NCBI GenBank assembly: GCA_963632245.1
Contig: CAVGTF010000085.1
Span: forward strand, 1 to 10,314
DNA length: 10,314 nt
Origin: UBA1724 sp963632245
GTDB lineage: Bacteria > Verrucomicrobiota > Lentisphaeria > Oligosphaerales > Oligosphaeraceae
Direction: 5' to 3'
Below are positions 1 through 7,479 of the stretch, one piece after another. Within the stretch, counting starts at the first letter, position 1. Every line of letters starts with the position of its first letter. A program made the translations under genes and the position numbers. Under the pieces are notes generated by a model. The model worked only from the letters and a program-made list of their open reading frames with translations, searched no databases and had not been told where the DNA came from.

Positions 1-22
1 GCCGCGGAGCGGCCAAAAGGCC

Positions 23-57
23 GGTACCGTACCGCCGGTAGGCGGAAGAAACTAGGC
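23..57 (+). repeat. Intergenic repeat, module A, shortened copy (A1)
   Basis: This is a degenerate copy of the element found in full at 161-238 and inverted at 10220-10303. It starts with GGTACCGTACC. A short GC hairpin follows (CCGCC at 32-36, loop GGTA, GGCGG at 41-45), then AAGAA and a single ACTAG unit at 51-55. The middle part (AGCGCC to CACCTTAT) and the other heptamers of the full copies are missing. Module B follows directly, in the same A-then-B order as the right-hand copy. No coding potential is visible. Homology rests on shared motif order, so the outer boundary is approximate. Confidence 0.55.
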
Positions 58-110
58 GGGGGGCACGGGGGGCACCAGCCCCGACCTCCTTTGGTTGGAG
101 CCCGGCTAGG
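58..110 (+). repeat. Intergenic repeat, module B, left copy
   Basis: This module is inverted relative to 10168-10217. Three blocks match the reverse complement of the right copy exactly and in the same order. They are GGGGGCACGGGGG at 59-71 (13 bp, matching 10204-10216), GACCTCCTTTGGTTG at 83-97 (15 bp, matching 10180-10194) and CCGGCTAGG at 102-110 (9 bp, matching 10168-10176). The sequence between the blocks has diverged. The 15-bp core includes ACCTCCTTT, the sequence at the 3' end of bacterial 16S rRNA, so its complement is a perfect Shine-Dalgarno. No open reading frame uses it here. Confidence 0.75.
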
Positions 111-121
111 AAAAAGCGCTC

Positions 122-135
122 CGGTGCCAGCACCG
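122..135. other. Small GC hairpin in repeat spacer
   Basis: CGGTG at 122-126 pairs perfectly with CACCG at 131-135 around a CCAG loop. It lies in the 111-160 spacer between the left B module and the full A module. I see no counterpart in the right-hand repeat and cannot assign a role. The rest of the spacer contains no gene. Confidence 0.4.
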
Positions 136-160
136 TCGGCGAAGGCGGCACCCCCTGAAC

Positions 161-238
161 GGTACCGCCGCACCAGCGGCGGAAGAGCGCCTGCGGCACC
201 TTATAACTAGCCACTAGTCGCTAATTGCTAAGTACTTA
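161..238 (+). repeat. Intergenic repeat, module A, full left copy (A2)
   Basis: The module starts with GGTA, followed by a perfect 7-bp hairpin: CCGCCGC at 165-171, loop ACCA, GCGGCGG at 176-182. A shared stretch follows (AAGAGCGCC, then GCACCTTAT, then AACTAG). It ends in five heptamer units at 206-238 (ACTAG, ACTAG, GCTAA, GCTAA, ACTTA at exact 7-nt steps). The right copy at 10220-10303 has the same parts in inverted orientation. The hairpin stems differ by a C:G to G:C swap that keeps pairing. It sits immediately 3' of metY and points against metY transcription. It is probably a dispersed, structured intergenic element. Confidence 0.75.
206..238. repeat. Period-7 stop-codon array, left
   Basis: Units ACTAG (206), ACTAG (213), GCTAA (220), GCTAA (227) and ACTTA (234) recur at exactly 7 nt. 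TAG or TAA on the plus strand starts at 208, 215, 222 and 229, which covers all three frames because 7 is 1 modulo 3. CTA in each of the first four units gives TAG on the minus strand in all three frames as well. The array therefore closes all six reading frames within about 24 bp. Confidence 0.8.
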
Positions 239-255
239 CGGCGCGCCAGCGCCGT
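238..255 (-). terminator. Hairpin at the metY stop codon, possible terminator
   Basis: ACGGCGC at 238-244 and GCGCCGT at 249-255 form a perfect 7-bp stem with a 4-nt loop. It begins at the last base of the metY TGA stop (257-255). No U-tract follows on the minus strand (AAGTACTTAG comes next), so it is not a standard intrinsic terminator. It could stabilise the 3' end, act with a termination factor, or belong to the adjoining repeat. Confidence 0.4.
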
Positions 256-1535
256 CAGCACTTTTGCAATGCCTGGTCGAAGTCGTTGCAGAGGTCCTCG
301 ATGTTTTCGATGCCGACGGAGAGTCGGATGAGATCGGGGGAGACTCCGGCGGCGACCAATTCGGCCTCGGAGAGCTGTCGGTGTGTCATGCTGGCGGGAT
401 GGAGGACGCAGGTGCGCACATCGGCGACATGGACCACGATGGCGGCCAGCTTCAGGTTATTCATGAGCTTTTCGCCGGCGGCCTTACCGCCCTTGACGCC
501 GAAGCACATGACGCCGGAGCATCCGTTGGGGAGGTACTTCTGTGCCAGCTTGTGGTCGGGGCTGGATTCCAGTCCGGGGTAGTTGACCCAGGCGATCTTC
601 GGGTGTTTTTCCAGGAAGCGCGCCAGTGCCAGGGCGTTCTGGCTATGGCGTTCCATGCGGAGGTGGAGGGTCTCCATGCCCAGCATGGTGAGGAAGGCAT
701 TGAAAGCCATCTGGGGATTTCCCAGATCGCGGATCCACTGTGCGCGCATCTTCGCGGAGTAGGGGCACTGGGGGAAGTTCTTGGTGTAGATCAGGCCGTG
801 GTAGCTCTCGTCGGGCTGGGTGAATTCCGGGAAATTCCCGTTGTTCCAGTCGAAATCGCCCTTCTCGATGATGGCGCCGCCCACGCTGGTGGCGTGTCCA
901 TCCATGTATTTGGTGGTGGAGTGCGTGACGATATCGGCGCCCCACTGGAAGGGCCGGCAGAGGAAGGGAGTGGGGAAGGTGTTATCGACGATGAGGGGCA
1001 CGCCGTGGTCGTGTGCGGCCTTGGCGAATTTCTCGATATCGAGGACCACGACGGAGGGATTGCAGAGGGTCTCTGCGAAGACCGCCTTGGTATTGGGGCG
1101 GAAGGCGGCCTGGAGTTCCTCGGGGGTGGCGGAGGGCAGGACGAAGGTGAATTCTATGCCGCACTTCTTGAGGGTATTGGAGAAGAGACTGACGGTTCCG
1201 CCGTAGAGGCTGGAGCACGCCACCACGTGGTCGCCGGCGTGCGCCACATTGAGGATGGCGTTGCTGTTGGCGGCCTGTCCGGAGGAGGTGCACACGCAGG
1301 CCACACCGCCCTCCAGGGCGGCGATCTTCTTCTCCAGGGCATCCACGGTGGGATTCGCCAGACGGGTGTAGAAGAATCCGTTGGTCTTCAGGTCGAAGAG
1401 ATCGGCCACGCTCTGTGCGTCGTCATACTTGAAGGTCGTGCTCTGGACGATGGGGCAGACGCGGGGATCGCCGTTGGAGGGGGTATATCCGGCTTGGACG
1501 GTCAGGGTTTCCAGATGGTACTTGGGCTGTGTCAT
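255..1535 (-). CDS. metY: O-acetylhomoserine sulfhydrylase (PLP-dependent Cys/Met metabolism enzyme)
   Basis: A 426-residue cytoplasmic enzyme predicted to convert O-acetylhomoserine and sulfide to homocysteine, the direct sulfhydrylation route to methionine. It belongs to the Cys/Met metabolism PLP family. The N-terminal region has the usual TRLANPT segment near residues 57-63 and the cofactor-anchoring SSGQAA near 84-89. VDNTF at 183-187 carries the PLP-ring aspartate. STTKY at 206-210 supplies the Schiff-base lysine, K209. The C-terminal MTHRQLSEAE segment (383-392) and RLSVGIEN (404-411) are typical. About 430 residues fits MetY better than the shorter cystathionine gamma-synthases (about 380-400). 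The ATG overlaps the TGA of the upstream CNNM gene (ATGA) and there is no Shine-Dalgarno, so translation is probably coupled. Substrate choice (O-acetyl versus O-succinyl homoserine) is inferred from overall resemblance only. Confidence 0.88.
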   Translation of the reverse strand: MTQPKYHLETLTVQAGYTPSNGDPRVCPIVQSTTFKYDDAQSVADLFDLKTNGFFYTRLANPTVDALEKKIAALEGGVACVCTSSGQAANSNAILNVAHAGDHVVACSSLYGGTVSLFSNTLKKCGIEFTFVLPSATPEELQAAFRPNTKAVFAETLCNPSVVVLDIEKFAKAAHDHGVPLIVDNTFPTPFLCRPFQWGADIVTHSTTKYMDGHATSVGGAIIEKGDFDWNNGNFPEFTQPDESYHGLIYTKNFPQCPYSAKMRAQWIRDLGNPQMAFNAFLTMLGMETLHLRMERHSQNALALARFLEKHPKIAWVNYPGLESSPDHKLAQKYLPNGCSGVMCFGVKGGKAAGEKLMNNLKLAAIVVHVADVRTCVLHPASMTHRQLSEAELVAAGVSPDLIRLSVGIENIEDLCNDFDQALQKC

Positions 1536-2899
1536 GGCGTTTCGGTGGTGTTTTTGGCGGGAGAAGCGGGGTCCTTCTTTCCGGCGGCCTTCCTGCCGCC
1601 AGCGAGGATCTGGAACTTCAGCCTGGTGATTCGGTGCTCCTCCACATGGAGGACGGTGATTTCAACGTGACGATAGCGGAAGCGCTCGCCGGCGGCGGGG
1701 ATGCGTCCGGCCAGTTTCAGGACGAGTCCGGCGGCGGTCTCGAAGCCGCTGTGCGGGATGGAGAGCCCCAGGTATTCCTCCAGGACGCCCATTTCCATGC
1801 GGCCGCTGCACAGGAAACTGTCTGCGGAGATCCACTGGACCTGGAAGATCTCGCCTTCGCGGCGGTCCCGGAGATTTCCCACGATGATCTCCACCAGATC
1901 CGAGACGGTGGCGATGCCGGTGACGCCGCCGTATTCGTCTACCACGATGGCCATGGTCTGGGAGGAGCGCCGCAGGTGTTCCAGGGTCAGGCTCACGGGC
2001 TGGGATTCGGGGACAAAGAGGATCTTCCGGTCCACGTAGGGCATGAGGGGGCGTTTCAGGAAGGCCTCCTCCGTTTCGGCGGGGTCCTTCATCTCCAGCA
2101 GATCCCGGCAGTCCACCAGCCCCACAATGCAGTCCACGCGTTCGCGGTAGATGGGCAGGTGGAGGAATGCGGTATCGGCGGCTAGGGCGAGTGCCTCGCC
2201 CACGGTGGCGGATTCGGGGAGGGAGCGGACTTCGACGAGGGGGACCATGGCGGTCTCCACCGGGAGCTTGTCCAATTCCAGGACGCTCTGGAGCATCTCG
2301 CCGGCCTCCTTGTTTACCAGGCCCTGCTCGGTGGCCATCTCGGCAATCGCTTTCATGTCCTCGCGGGTCACGCGCTGACCATCGGCGGCGGGTTCGTCAT
2401 CGCGTCGGCGTGGGGAGAGCATGCGTGCCACGGCGCAGACGAGGATCACGAAGGGCTTCAAGAGGAATCCGATGAATCCGATGGGGCGTGCGGTTCGCAG
2501 GGCGATGGCGTTTGCGCTGTTGCGCCCCAGGACCTTCGGAACCGCTTCGCCGAAGACCAGGACCACGGGCGTGACCACCAGGGAGGTGATCCACTCCTCC
2601 CAGCTGCTGGGATCCTGGAGCTGCTCGGAGGCGGCCACGCTGGCTAACAACGCGCCGATCATGAGATTCGCCAGGTTCGTCAGGCAGATATTGGCCAGGT
2701 TGTTGCCAATGAGGATGGTTCCCAGCAGTCGTTCGCTGTTCTGGAGGAGCCGTCCTGCCAGGCTGGCGCGGGGATCGCCCTTTTCGGCCTGGTTCTGGAT
2801 CCAGGTGCGGCTGGCGCTGGTCATGGCGGACTCGGTGCAGGAGAAGAACGCGGAGAGTCCCAGGAGAGCCAGAAGGAGTAGGGAAGAGACGAGGATCAT
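1532..2899 (-). CDS. CNNM/CorC-type transporter, second of a pair (DUF21-CBS-CorC_HlyC)
   Basis: A 455-residue inner-membrane protein of the CNNM/CorC ('hemolysin C', TlyC) family, whose characterised members act in Mg2+ export or homeostasis. The DUF21 membrane domain covers about residues 1-160. It has the helix-1 motif SAFFSCTESA (16-25), GNNLAN (65-70) and GEAVPK (117-122). Two CBS motifs follow: about 215-270, with HLPIYRERVDCIVGLVD, and about 290-345, with VDEYGGVTGIATVSDLVE. The CorC_HlyC domain spans about 350-430. The tail is short, lysine-rich and likely disordered (434-455). The start is well supported by a perfect AAGGAGGAA 5 nt upstream, inside the end of the preceding paralogue, whose stop it overlaps (ATGA). 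The 'hemolysin' label is historical. Ion specificity cannot be read from the sequence. Confidence 0.9.
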   Translation of the reverse strand: MILVSSLLLLALLGLSAFFSCTESAMTSASRTWIQNQAEKGDPRASLAGRLLQNSERLLGTILIGNNLANICLTNLANLMIGALLASVAASEQLQDPSSWEEWITSLVVTPVVLVFGEAVPKVLGRNSANAIALRTARPIGFIGFLLKPFVILVCAVARMLSPRRRDDEPAADGQRVTREDMKAIAEMATEQGLVNKEAGEMLQSVLELDKLPVETAMVPLVEVRSLPESATVGEALALAADTAFLHLPIYRERVDCIVGLVDCRDLLEMKDPAETEEAFLKRPLMPYVDRKILFVPESQPVSLTLEHLRRSSQTMAIVVDEYGGVTGIATVSDLVEIIVGNLRDRREGEIFQVQWISADSFLCSGRMEMGVLEEYLGLSIPHSGFETAAGLVLKLAGRIPAAGERFRYRHVEITVLHVEEHRITRLKFQILAGGRKAAGKKDPASPAKNTTETP

Positions 2900-4227
2900 G
2901 CGCGTTCCTCCTTCTCTTCGGCGTTTTCAACGGTCTCCGGCTGCTTGGAGATGAGGATGGCGGAGGGGATTCTGCCGGCGGTGCGGACGACCTGGAAGCG
3001 GTATCCGTCCTCCACGAAGGCATCGCCGGGGGCGGGGATGCGTCCCAGCCGTTCCATGACGAAGCCGGCCAGGGTCTCGGCCTCGGTGTCGGAGAAGTCC
3101 CACTGGAGGGTCTCCTCAACCATGCGGAAGCGTGCGCGGCCATCGCCAAGGTATCCGCCGGGGCGTTTTTGGAGACGATTCACATCTTGTCCGCTGAAAG
3201 CATAGCGTCCCACCACCTCTTCCAGGATCATGGAGGGAGTGACCATTCCCAGGGTGCCGCCGTATTCGGAGACCACCACGCAGATGCGCAGCGAGTCCTT
3301 TCGCATGGTCTCCAGGAGACGGTCGATGGGCGCGGCGCCGGGCACGAATTCCACGGGGGTGACGGGCAGCGCGGTGTCCTTTTCGCCATTCTCCAGGGGC
3401 GCCCGGAAGGTTGCCAGCGGGGTATCCGCCAGGGGGGAATTCCGGAATTTGAGGAGATCCGCGAAGGAGAGCGCGCCCCAGATCTCGTCGGGATTGCCGT
3501 GGTAGACGGGCAGGTCCCCCAGGTCGCTCTTCTGCGCCAGGGGGAAGGCCTCGCGGAGAGTGAGGGAGTCGTCTAAGCCGGGCATTTGCGGGCGCGGCAG
3601 CATGATTTCCTTCGCCTGGATGCTCCCAAAGCGTAGAATGCGCGCCAGCAACTCGTGTTCCCGGCGGGTGGCGGCGCCGCCGGAGGTGGCTACATCGATG
3701 GTGGCCACTAGCTCGCCGCTGGTGAGGGCCTCCCAGGAGCCCTCGGATTTTCCGGCGCCCAGGAGCGCCTGCACGCCGCGGCAAATCCAATCCAGGATCC
3801 AGAGGAGCGGCGTGAGGATCCAGGAGAGCACCAGTAGCACGGGCGCACAGCACTTCGCCGCCGCCACATTGAAGCGCAGTCCGTTGATCTTTGGGAGGAG
3901 CTCGCCGGCCAGAATCAGCACCGGGGTCACCAGCAGAATGGAGAGCAGTGCGCCCAGGCGGGGACTGGAGAGATGCCGGGTGAGTAGCTCGGCGGTCAAT
4001 GCCGCCAATAGCGTGTTGACGAAGAGATTCCCCAGCAGAATGGTCCCCATGGTCCGCTGGGAGTTCTTCAATAGCTTGTAGATGATGCGGCCCAGCGCGC
4101 TCTCGTTCTTGAGACGGCGCAACTGTGCTTTGCCCAGGGACATGAGGGCAGTCTCCGACCCGGAGAAGAAGGCGGAGGCCGCTAGCAGGAGCAGCACGCC
4201 GAACAGGATGGGCAGGAGACTTTGCAT
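2896..4227 (-). CDS. CNNM/CorC-type transporter, first of a pair (DUF21-CBS-CorC_HlyC)
   Basis: A 443-residue membrane protein of the same family as its downstream neighbour. The DUF21 region (about 1-155) has the canonical AFFSGSETALMSL (19-31), GNLFVN (66-71) and GELLPK (108-113), with hydrophobic helices near 3-20, 60-80, 92-112 and 125-150. The CBS pair lies at about 205-260 and 290-340, with SEYGGTLGMVTPSMILEEVVG in the second. The CorC_HlyC domain covers about 350-430, and an acidic tail ends the protein (ETVENAEEKEERA). The helix-1 SGSETA is closer to consensus than the SCTESA of its partner, so the two are diverged paralogues and could form a heterodimer; CNNM proteins are known to dimerise. 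It starts 21 nt after the M18 gene stop without a clear Shine-Dalgarno and ends in an ATGA overlap. Confidence 0.9.
   Translation of the reverse strand: MQSLLPILFGVLLLLAASAFFSGSETALMSLGKAQLRRLKNESALGRIIYKLLKNSQRTMGTILLGNLFVNTLLAALTAELLTRHLSSPRLGALLSILLVTPVLILAGELLPKINGLRFNVAAAKCCAPVLLVLSWILTPLLWILDWICRGVQALLGAGKSEGSWEALTSGELVATIDVATSGGAATRREHELLARILRFGSIQAKEIMLPRPQMPGLDDSLTLREAFPLAQKSDLGDLPVYHGNPDEIWGALSFADLLKFRNSPLADTPLATFRAPLENGEKDTALPVTPVEFVPGAAPIDRLLETMRKDSLRICVVVSEYGGTLGMVTPSMILEEVVGRYAFSGQDVNRLQKRPGGYLGDGRARFRMVEETLQWDFSDTEAETLAGFVMERLGRIPAPGDAFVEDGYRFQVVRTAGRIPSAILISKQPETVENAEEKEERA
2905..2913 (-). promoter_or_regulatory. Strong Shine-Dalgarno of the second CNNM gene
   Basis: The minus strand reads AAGGAGGAA, 5 nt before the ATG at 2899. 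It lies within the last codons of the upstream CNNM gene. It fixes the start and is unusual here, because the first CNNM gene, metY, CDF and trpS show no comparable site. Confidence 0.75.
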
Positions 4228-4248
4228 AGAATGCGGAAGGGGTGGTGC

Positions 4249-5544
4249 CTACTGAGGGGGCAGGGGACCGTCATCTTGGAAGAATGCAGTCAGGAGGCTT
4301 TGGAGGCTCTCGGTGTCCCGGAGACTGCCGGTTTCTCTAGCGGAGTGCATGGCCCAGAGGGGCGTGCCCACATCGGCGGAGGGGATTCCCAGGGCGCCGG
4401 AGACGATTCGTCCGATGGTGGAACCGCAGGGGGCTCCGGAGCGCGGCGTGAAGGTCTGCAGGGGCAGGGCGTATTTCTCTGCCAAAAGCCGCAGATGCTG
4501 CGCGGCGGGCAGGACAGTGGAGTAGTTCTGGTTCGCGTGGAATTTCAGCGCAGGGCCATGACCCATCTTCGGGGCGTCTTCCTCCACGAAGAGTTCGGGG
4601 AAGTTCGGGTGGAAGGCGTGGGCGACATCCAGGGAGATGCAGAGAGAATTCCCTAGCAGACGGGGCAATGCCTGGGGATGCTTCGGCCAGAGGACCGCGG
4701 TGATGCGCTCCAGGAGGCTGTGCAGAAAATCGCTTCCCGCACTCTGGTAGTTCAGGCCCGTCTCCTCCAGGTCGAAGAAGGCGCCCATGACCAGCACATT
4801 GTCGGGGAGTGCGCCCGGATCGCAGAGGGCGCCGGCCAGGGCGTAGCAACTGACCAGGTTGTCCAGGCGGGGGGACTGCACCAGGTCTCTCAGGACCGTG
4901 CGCACCCCGGCATCCACCAGGTAGAGCTCCGCCAGGGGCGTATCGCCATCGGGCTCCAGATCCCTGGGGAGTAGCGATCTTAGGACATTCTTCAGGTTCC
5001 TTGCGGGGAAGAATGCTGCCAGCTGCGTCTGGGGATTGTAGTGGAAGCCGTCGTTGAGATTGGCCAGATGGATGGGCGGATTGGGGATTGTCGCCACCGG
5101 GACCTGGCTGTCGACGACCACGATGCGGGAGGCACCCTCCTTGTCTCGGGCGGCCATGCGTCCGGCGAGTCGGAGGGGCCGATCCAGCCAGGTGGGGATG
5201 GTGGCGCCGCCATAGACCTCCACTGGAATTCGCAGGAGCTCCTTGTCCTGCTGCTTGGCGTCCTTGAGGCGCAACTTCAGACAGGGGCTGTCGGTATGCG
5301 CCACGGAGAGCCGAAGCTCTCCGGGCTTTGCGACTGCTTTCGGCGTGCGGAAGGCGACCAGCGAGGAGCCGTTCCGGAACAGGAAGTATCCCTTTCCGGG
5401 CTCCAGGCGCCACTCCTCCCGGGGATCCAGACGCTGGAAGCCCTGTTCGCACAGGAGATTCCCCAGGAAGTCCGCGGCGTGGAATGCCGTGGGGCTCCCG
5501 AAGAGGAATTCCGTCAGGAGAGGGAAGGACGCCTTCGCAGTCAT
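4249..5544 (-). CDS. apeB: M18 family metallo-aminopeptidase
   Basis: A 431-residue cytosolic aminopeptidase (aspartyl aminopeptidase / yeast aminopeptidase I family) that removes N-terminal residues from peptides. M18 enzymes use two zinc ions and form large tetrahedral dodecamers. The expected ligands and catalytic residues are all visible: VAHTDSP with H83 and D85; SPRLDNL with D228; FFDLEETG with E260 and E261; LDVAHAFHPN with D306; and AMHSARE with H400. The family signature KFHANQNYST (334-343) is present. Length matches the family. The ATG follows the alaS stop by 11 nt, with AGGA overlapping that stop codon. Acidic versus neutral side-chain preference cannot be settled from sequence; the symbol is a family-level name. 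Confidence 0.92.
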   Translation of the reverse strand: MTAKASFPLLTEFLFGSPTAFHAADFLGNLLCEQGFQRLDPREEWRLEPGKGYFLFRNGSSLVAFRTPKAVAKPGELRLSVAHTDSPCLKLRLKDAKQQDKELLRIPVEVYGGATIPTWLDRPLRLAGRMAARDKEGASRIVVVDSQVPVATIPNPPIHLANLNDGFHYNPQTQLAAFFPARNLKNVLRSLLPRDLEPDGDTPLAELYLVDAGVRTVLRDLVQSPRLDNLVSCYALAGALCDPGALPDNVLVMGAFFDLEETGLNYQSAGSDFLHSLLERITAVLWPKHPQALPRLLGNSLCISLDVAHAFHPNFPELFVEEDAPKMGHGPALKFHANQNYSTVLPAAQHLRLLAEKYALPLQTFTPRSGAPCGSTIGRIVSGALGIPSADVGTPLWAMHSARETGSLRDTESLQSLLTAFFQDDGPLPPQ

Positions 5545-5555
5545 AGTCTCGATTC

Positions 5556-7352
5556 CTACTTGGTCTCTTCCAGGACGGCCTTGATGCGGCGGATGCCGCG
5601 GGAGGAGGACTCCTCCTTCACAATGCGAAAGTGGCCCAGCTCCTCGGTGTTCTTGGCGTGGGGACCACCGCAGATCTCCTTGGAGAAGTCACCAATGCTG
5701 TAGACCTTCACGCGATCGCCGTATTTGTTCTCGAAGATTCCGATGGCGTTGGTCTGCTTCGCCTCGTCCAGGGTCATCTCCTCGCAAATCACGGGGAGCT
5801 TCCGCTGGATCTGCTGGTTCACCAGGTCCTCCACCGCCTTCAGCTGATCGGGAGTCATCTTCTCGGGCCAATTGAAGTCGAAGCGCAGGCGCTCGGCGGT
5901 GATGTTGGAACCGCACTGATGGACCTCGGGAGAGAGGATGGTGCGCAGTGCCTGGTCCAGCAGGTGCGTGGCGGTGTGCAGCCGCGCGGTGGCCTCGCTG
6001 TGGTCAGCCAGTCCGCCATGGAACTTCTGCTCGGCGCCGGCCTGGGACTTCTTCTGGTGCTCCTCGGCTGCCTTCCGGAAACCCTCCAGATCTACCTTGA
6101 AGCCGCGCTCGGCCGCCATCTCGGTGGTCAGCTCGATGGGGAAGCCATAGGTCTCGTAGAGGTTGAAGGCGTTCTTGCCGGAGATCTGCTTGTTCACCAC
6201 GAAATCCGGGACGCGCTCAACCATCTTGTTGAATTCGCGGGTGCCCTTCTCCAGGGTGGTGGCGAACTGCTTCTCCTCGCGGTCCAGCTCGTCGTGGATC
6301 ACCTGCTTGTGGCTGACCAGCTCGGGATAGACCTCGCCGTATTCCTCGATGACCACGTCGGCCAGCTTGGAGGTGAAGGTCTCGGTGAGACCCAGCTTGC
6401 GGGCCTCGCGGATCAGCCGGCGGATCAGTCGTCGCAGCACGTATCCCTGGTCCACATTGCCGGGCTTCACATTGTCTGCCAGCAGGAAGACGGAGGCGCG
6501 GATGTGCTCCACCACCACGCGGGCGTGGCGGTTGTCGTAGGTGGCCTCCGGATTGCCGGAGAGCTCCTGGAGCTTCTTGAAGAGACCGGCGAACAGCTCG
6601 GTCTGGTAGGCGCTGGGCACGCCCTCCAGGAAGGCGGTCACACGCTCCACGCCCATGCCGGTGTCGACATTGGGGTGTTCCAGGGGCACATACTTGCCGT
6701 CCGCAGTCTTGTTATACTGCATGAAGACGTCGTTCCAGATCTCCACCCACTTGCCGCAGCCACAGTCGGGACCGCAGTTGGGACCGCAGTCGGGGCGGTC
6801 GGCAACGGGCACGAACATCTCGGTGTCGGGACCGCAGGGACCAGTCTGGCCGGCGGGGCCCCACCAGTTGTTCTCCTTGCCCAGGAAGGTGATGTTCTTC
6901 TCGGGGATGCCATTCTGCATCCAGAGGTCGGCGGCCTCCTGGTCGCGGGGGGCATTCTCGTCACCGGCGAAGCAGGTGACCTTGATCTCCTCGGGTTTGA
7001 AGCCCAGCTCCTGGGTCAGGAAGAGGAAGGACATGTGGATGGCCTCCTTCTTGAAGTAGTCACCCAAAGACCAGTTGCCCAGCATTTCGAAGAAGGTCAT
7101 GTGGAAGGGATCGCCGACTTCTTCGATGTCGTTGGTGCGCAGGCACTTCTGGACATCGGTGAGGCGATTGCCCATGGGGTGCTTCTGGCCCAGCAGATAA
7201 GGCACGAGGGGGTGCATTCCTGCGGTGGTGAAGAGGCAGGTGGGGTCGTTCTCGGGGATGAGGGGCGCGCTCTTGATCTCGGTGTGTCCGTGGGCGCGGA
7301 AGAAGTCCAGGAAGAGGCGGCGCAGCTTGGCCGCATTCATGTCGGGTCGCAT
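5556..7352 (-). CDS. alaS: Alanyl-tRNA synthetase, short form lacking the C-Ala domain
   Basis: A class II synthetase that charges tRNA-Ala and clears mischarged Ser/Gly-tRNA. The catalytic and tRNA-binding region covers about residues 1-440, with the N-terminal RRLFLDFFRAHGH, DPTCLFTTAGM (36-46), GPCGPDTEMF (171-180) and the motif-3 region VDTGMGVERV (229-238). The editing domain follows, with zinc/catalytic HTATH (H459, H463) and CGGPH (C561, H565). The protein ends at 598, shortly after the editing domain, against about 875 residues in E. coli; the oligomerising C-Ala (DHHA1) domain is absent. A cysteine cluster (C189, C193, C197, C199) sits in an insertion before WVEIWNDVFMQYN. AAGGA lies about 11 nt before the first ATG, favouring it over Met5. 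It heads the five-gene minus-strand cluster. Confidence 0.95.
   Translation of the reverse strand: MRPDMNAAKLRRLFLDFFRAHGHTEIKSAPLIPENDPTCLFTTAGMHPLVPYLLGQKHPMGNRLTDVQKCLRTNDIEEVGDPFHMTFFEMLGNWSLGDYFKKEAIHMSFLFLTQELGFKPEEIKVTCFAGDENAPRDQEAADLWMQNGIPEKNITFLGKENNWWGPAGQTGPCGPDTEMFVPVADRPDCGPNCGPDCGCGKWVEIWNDVFMQYNKTADGKYVPLEHPNVDTGMGVERVTAFLEGVPSAYQTELFAGLFKKLQELSGNPEATYDNRHARVVVEHIRASVFLLADNVKPGNVDQGYVLRRLIRRLIREARKLGLTETFTSKLADVVIEEYGEVYPELVSHKQVIHDELDREEKQFATTLEKGTREFNKMVERVPDFVVNKQISGKNAFNLYETYGFPIELTTEMAAERGFKVDLEGFRKAAEEHQKKSQAGAEQKFHGGLADHSEATARLHTATHLLDQALRTILSPEVHQCGSNITAERLRFDFNWPEKMTPDQLKAVEDLVNQQIQRKLPVICEEMTLDEAKQTNAIGIFENKYGDRVKVYSIGDFSKEICGGPHAKNTEELGHFRIVKEESSSRGIRRIKAVLEETK
6763..6794. 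repeat. 12-bp tandem repeat inside alaS
   Basis: The plus strand reads CAGTYGGGACCG twice in tandem (6763-6774 and 6775-6786), then a partial third copy, CAGTCGGG. Read on the coding strand it gives alternating Cys-Gly-Pro-Asn/Asp units, the cysteine-rich insertion of AlaRS (residues 189-199). The unit length is a multiple of three, so copy-number change would keep frame. Confidence 0.65.
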
Positions 7353-7418
7353 GGTTCTGTTTTTCCTTGTGGGGGAGGGGGTTCTATGGTATTGGAAAGA
7401 AAGTGTTCCGATTGGGGG

Positions 7419-7442
7419 AAAAGCGTAATTTATTGCGCTTTT
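7419..7442 (-). terminator. AT-flanked hairpin after the CDF gene, weak terminator candidate
   Basis: AAAAGCG at 7419-7425 pairs with CGCTTTT at 7436-7442 around a 10-nt AT-rich loop, 37 nt past the CDF stop. On the minus strand it ends in TTTT followed by C residues. The stem is only 7 bp and mostly A:T, so efficiency may be low. It separates CDF from alaS, so alaS probably has its own promoter in 7353-7418, but I see no convincing -35/-10 pair there. Confidence 0.45.
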
Positions 7443-7479
7443 TCGGGTCGGACGCGTGGGGGCGTGCGCGCGTGGAAAT

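Noticed and set aside
161..238. CRISPR array
   Set aside because: The units are 7 nt with no spacers and no cas genes are nearby.
225..1670. 481-residue plus-strand open frame
   Set aside because: It is antisense to metY and starts inside the repeat; metY itself has all catalytic residues.
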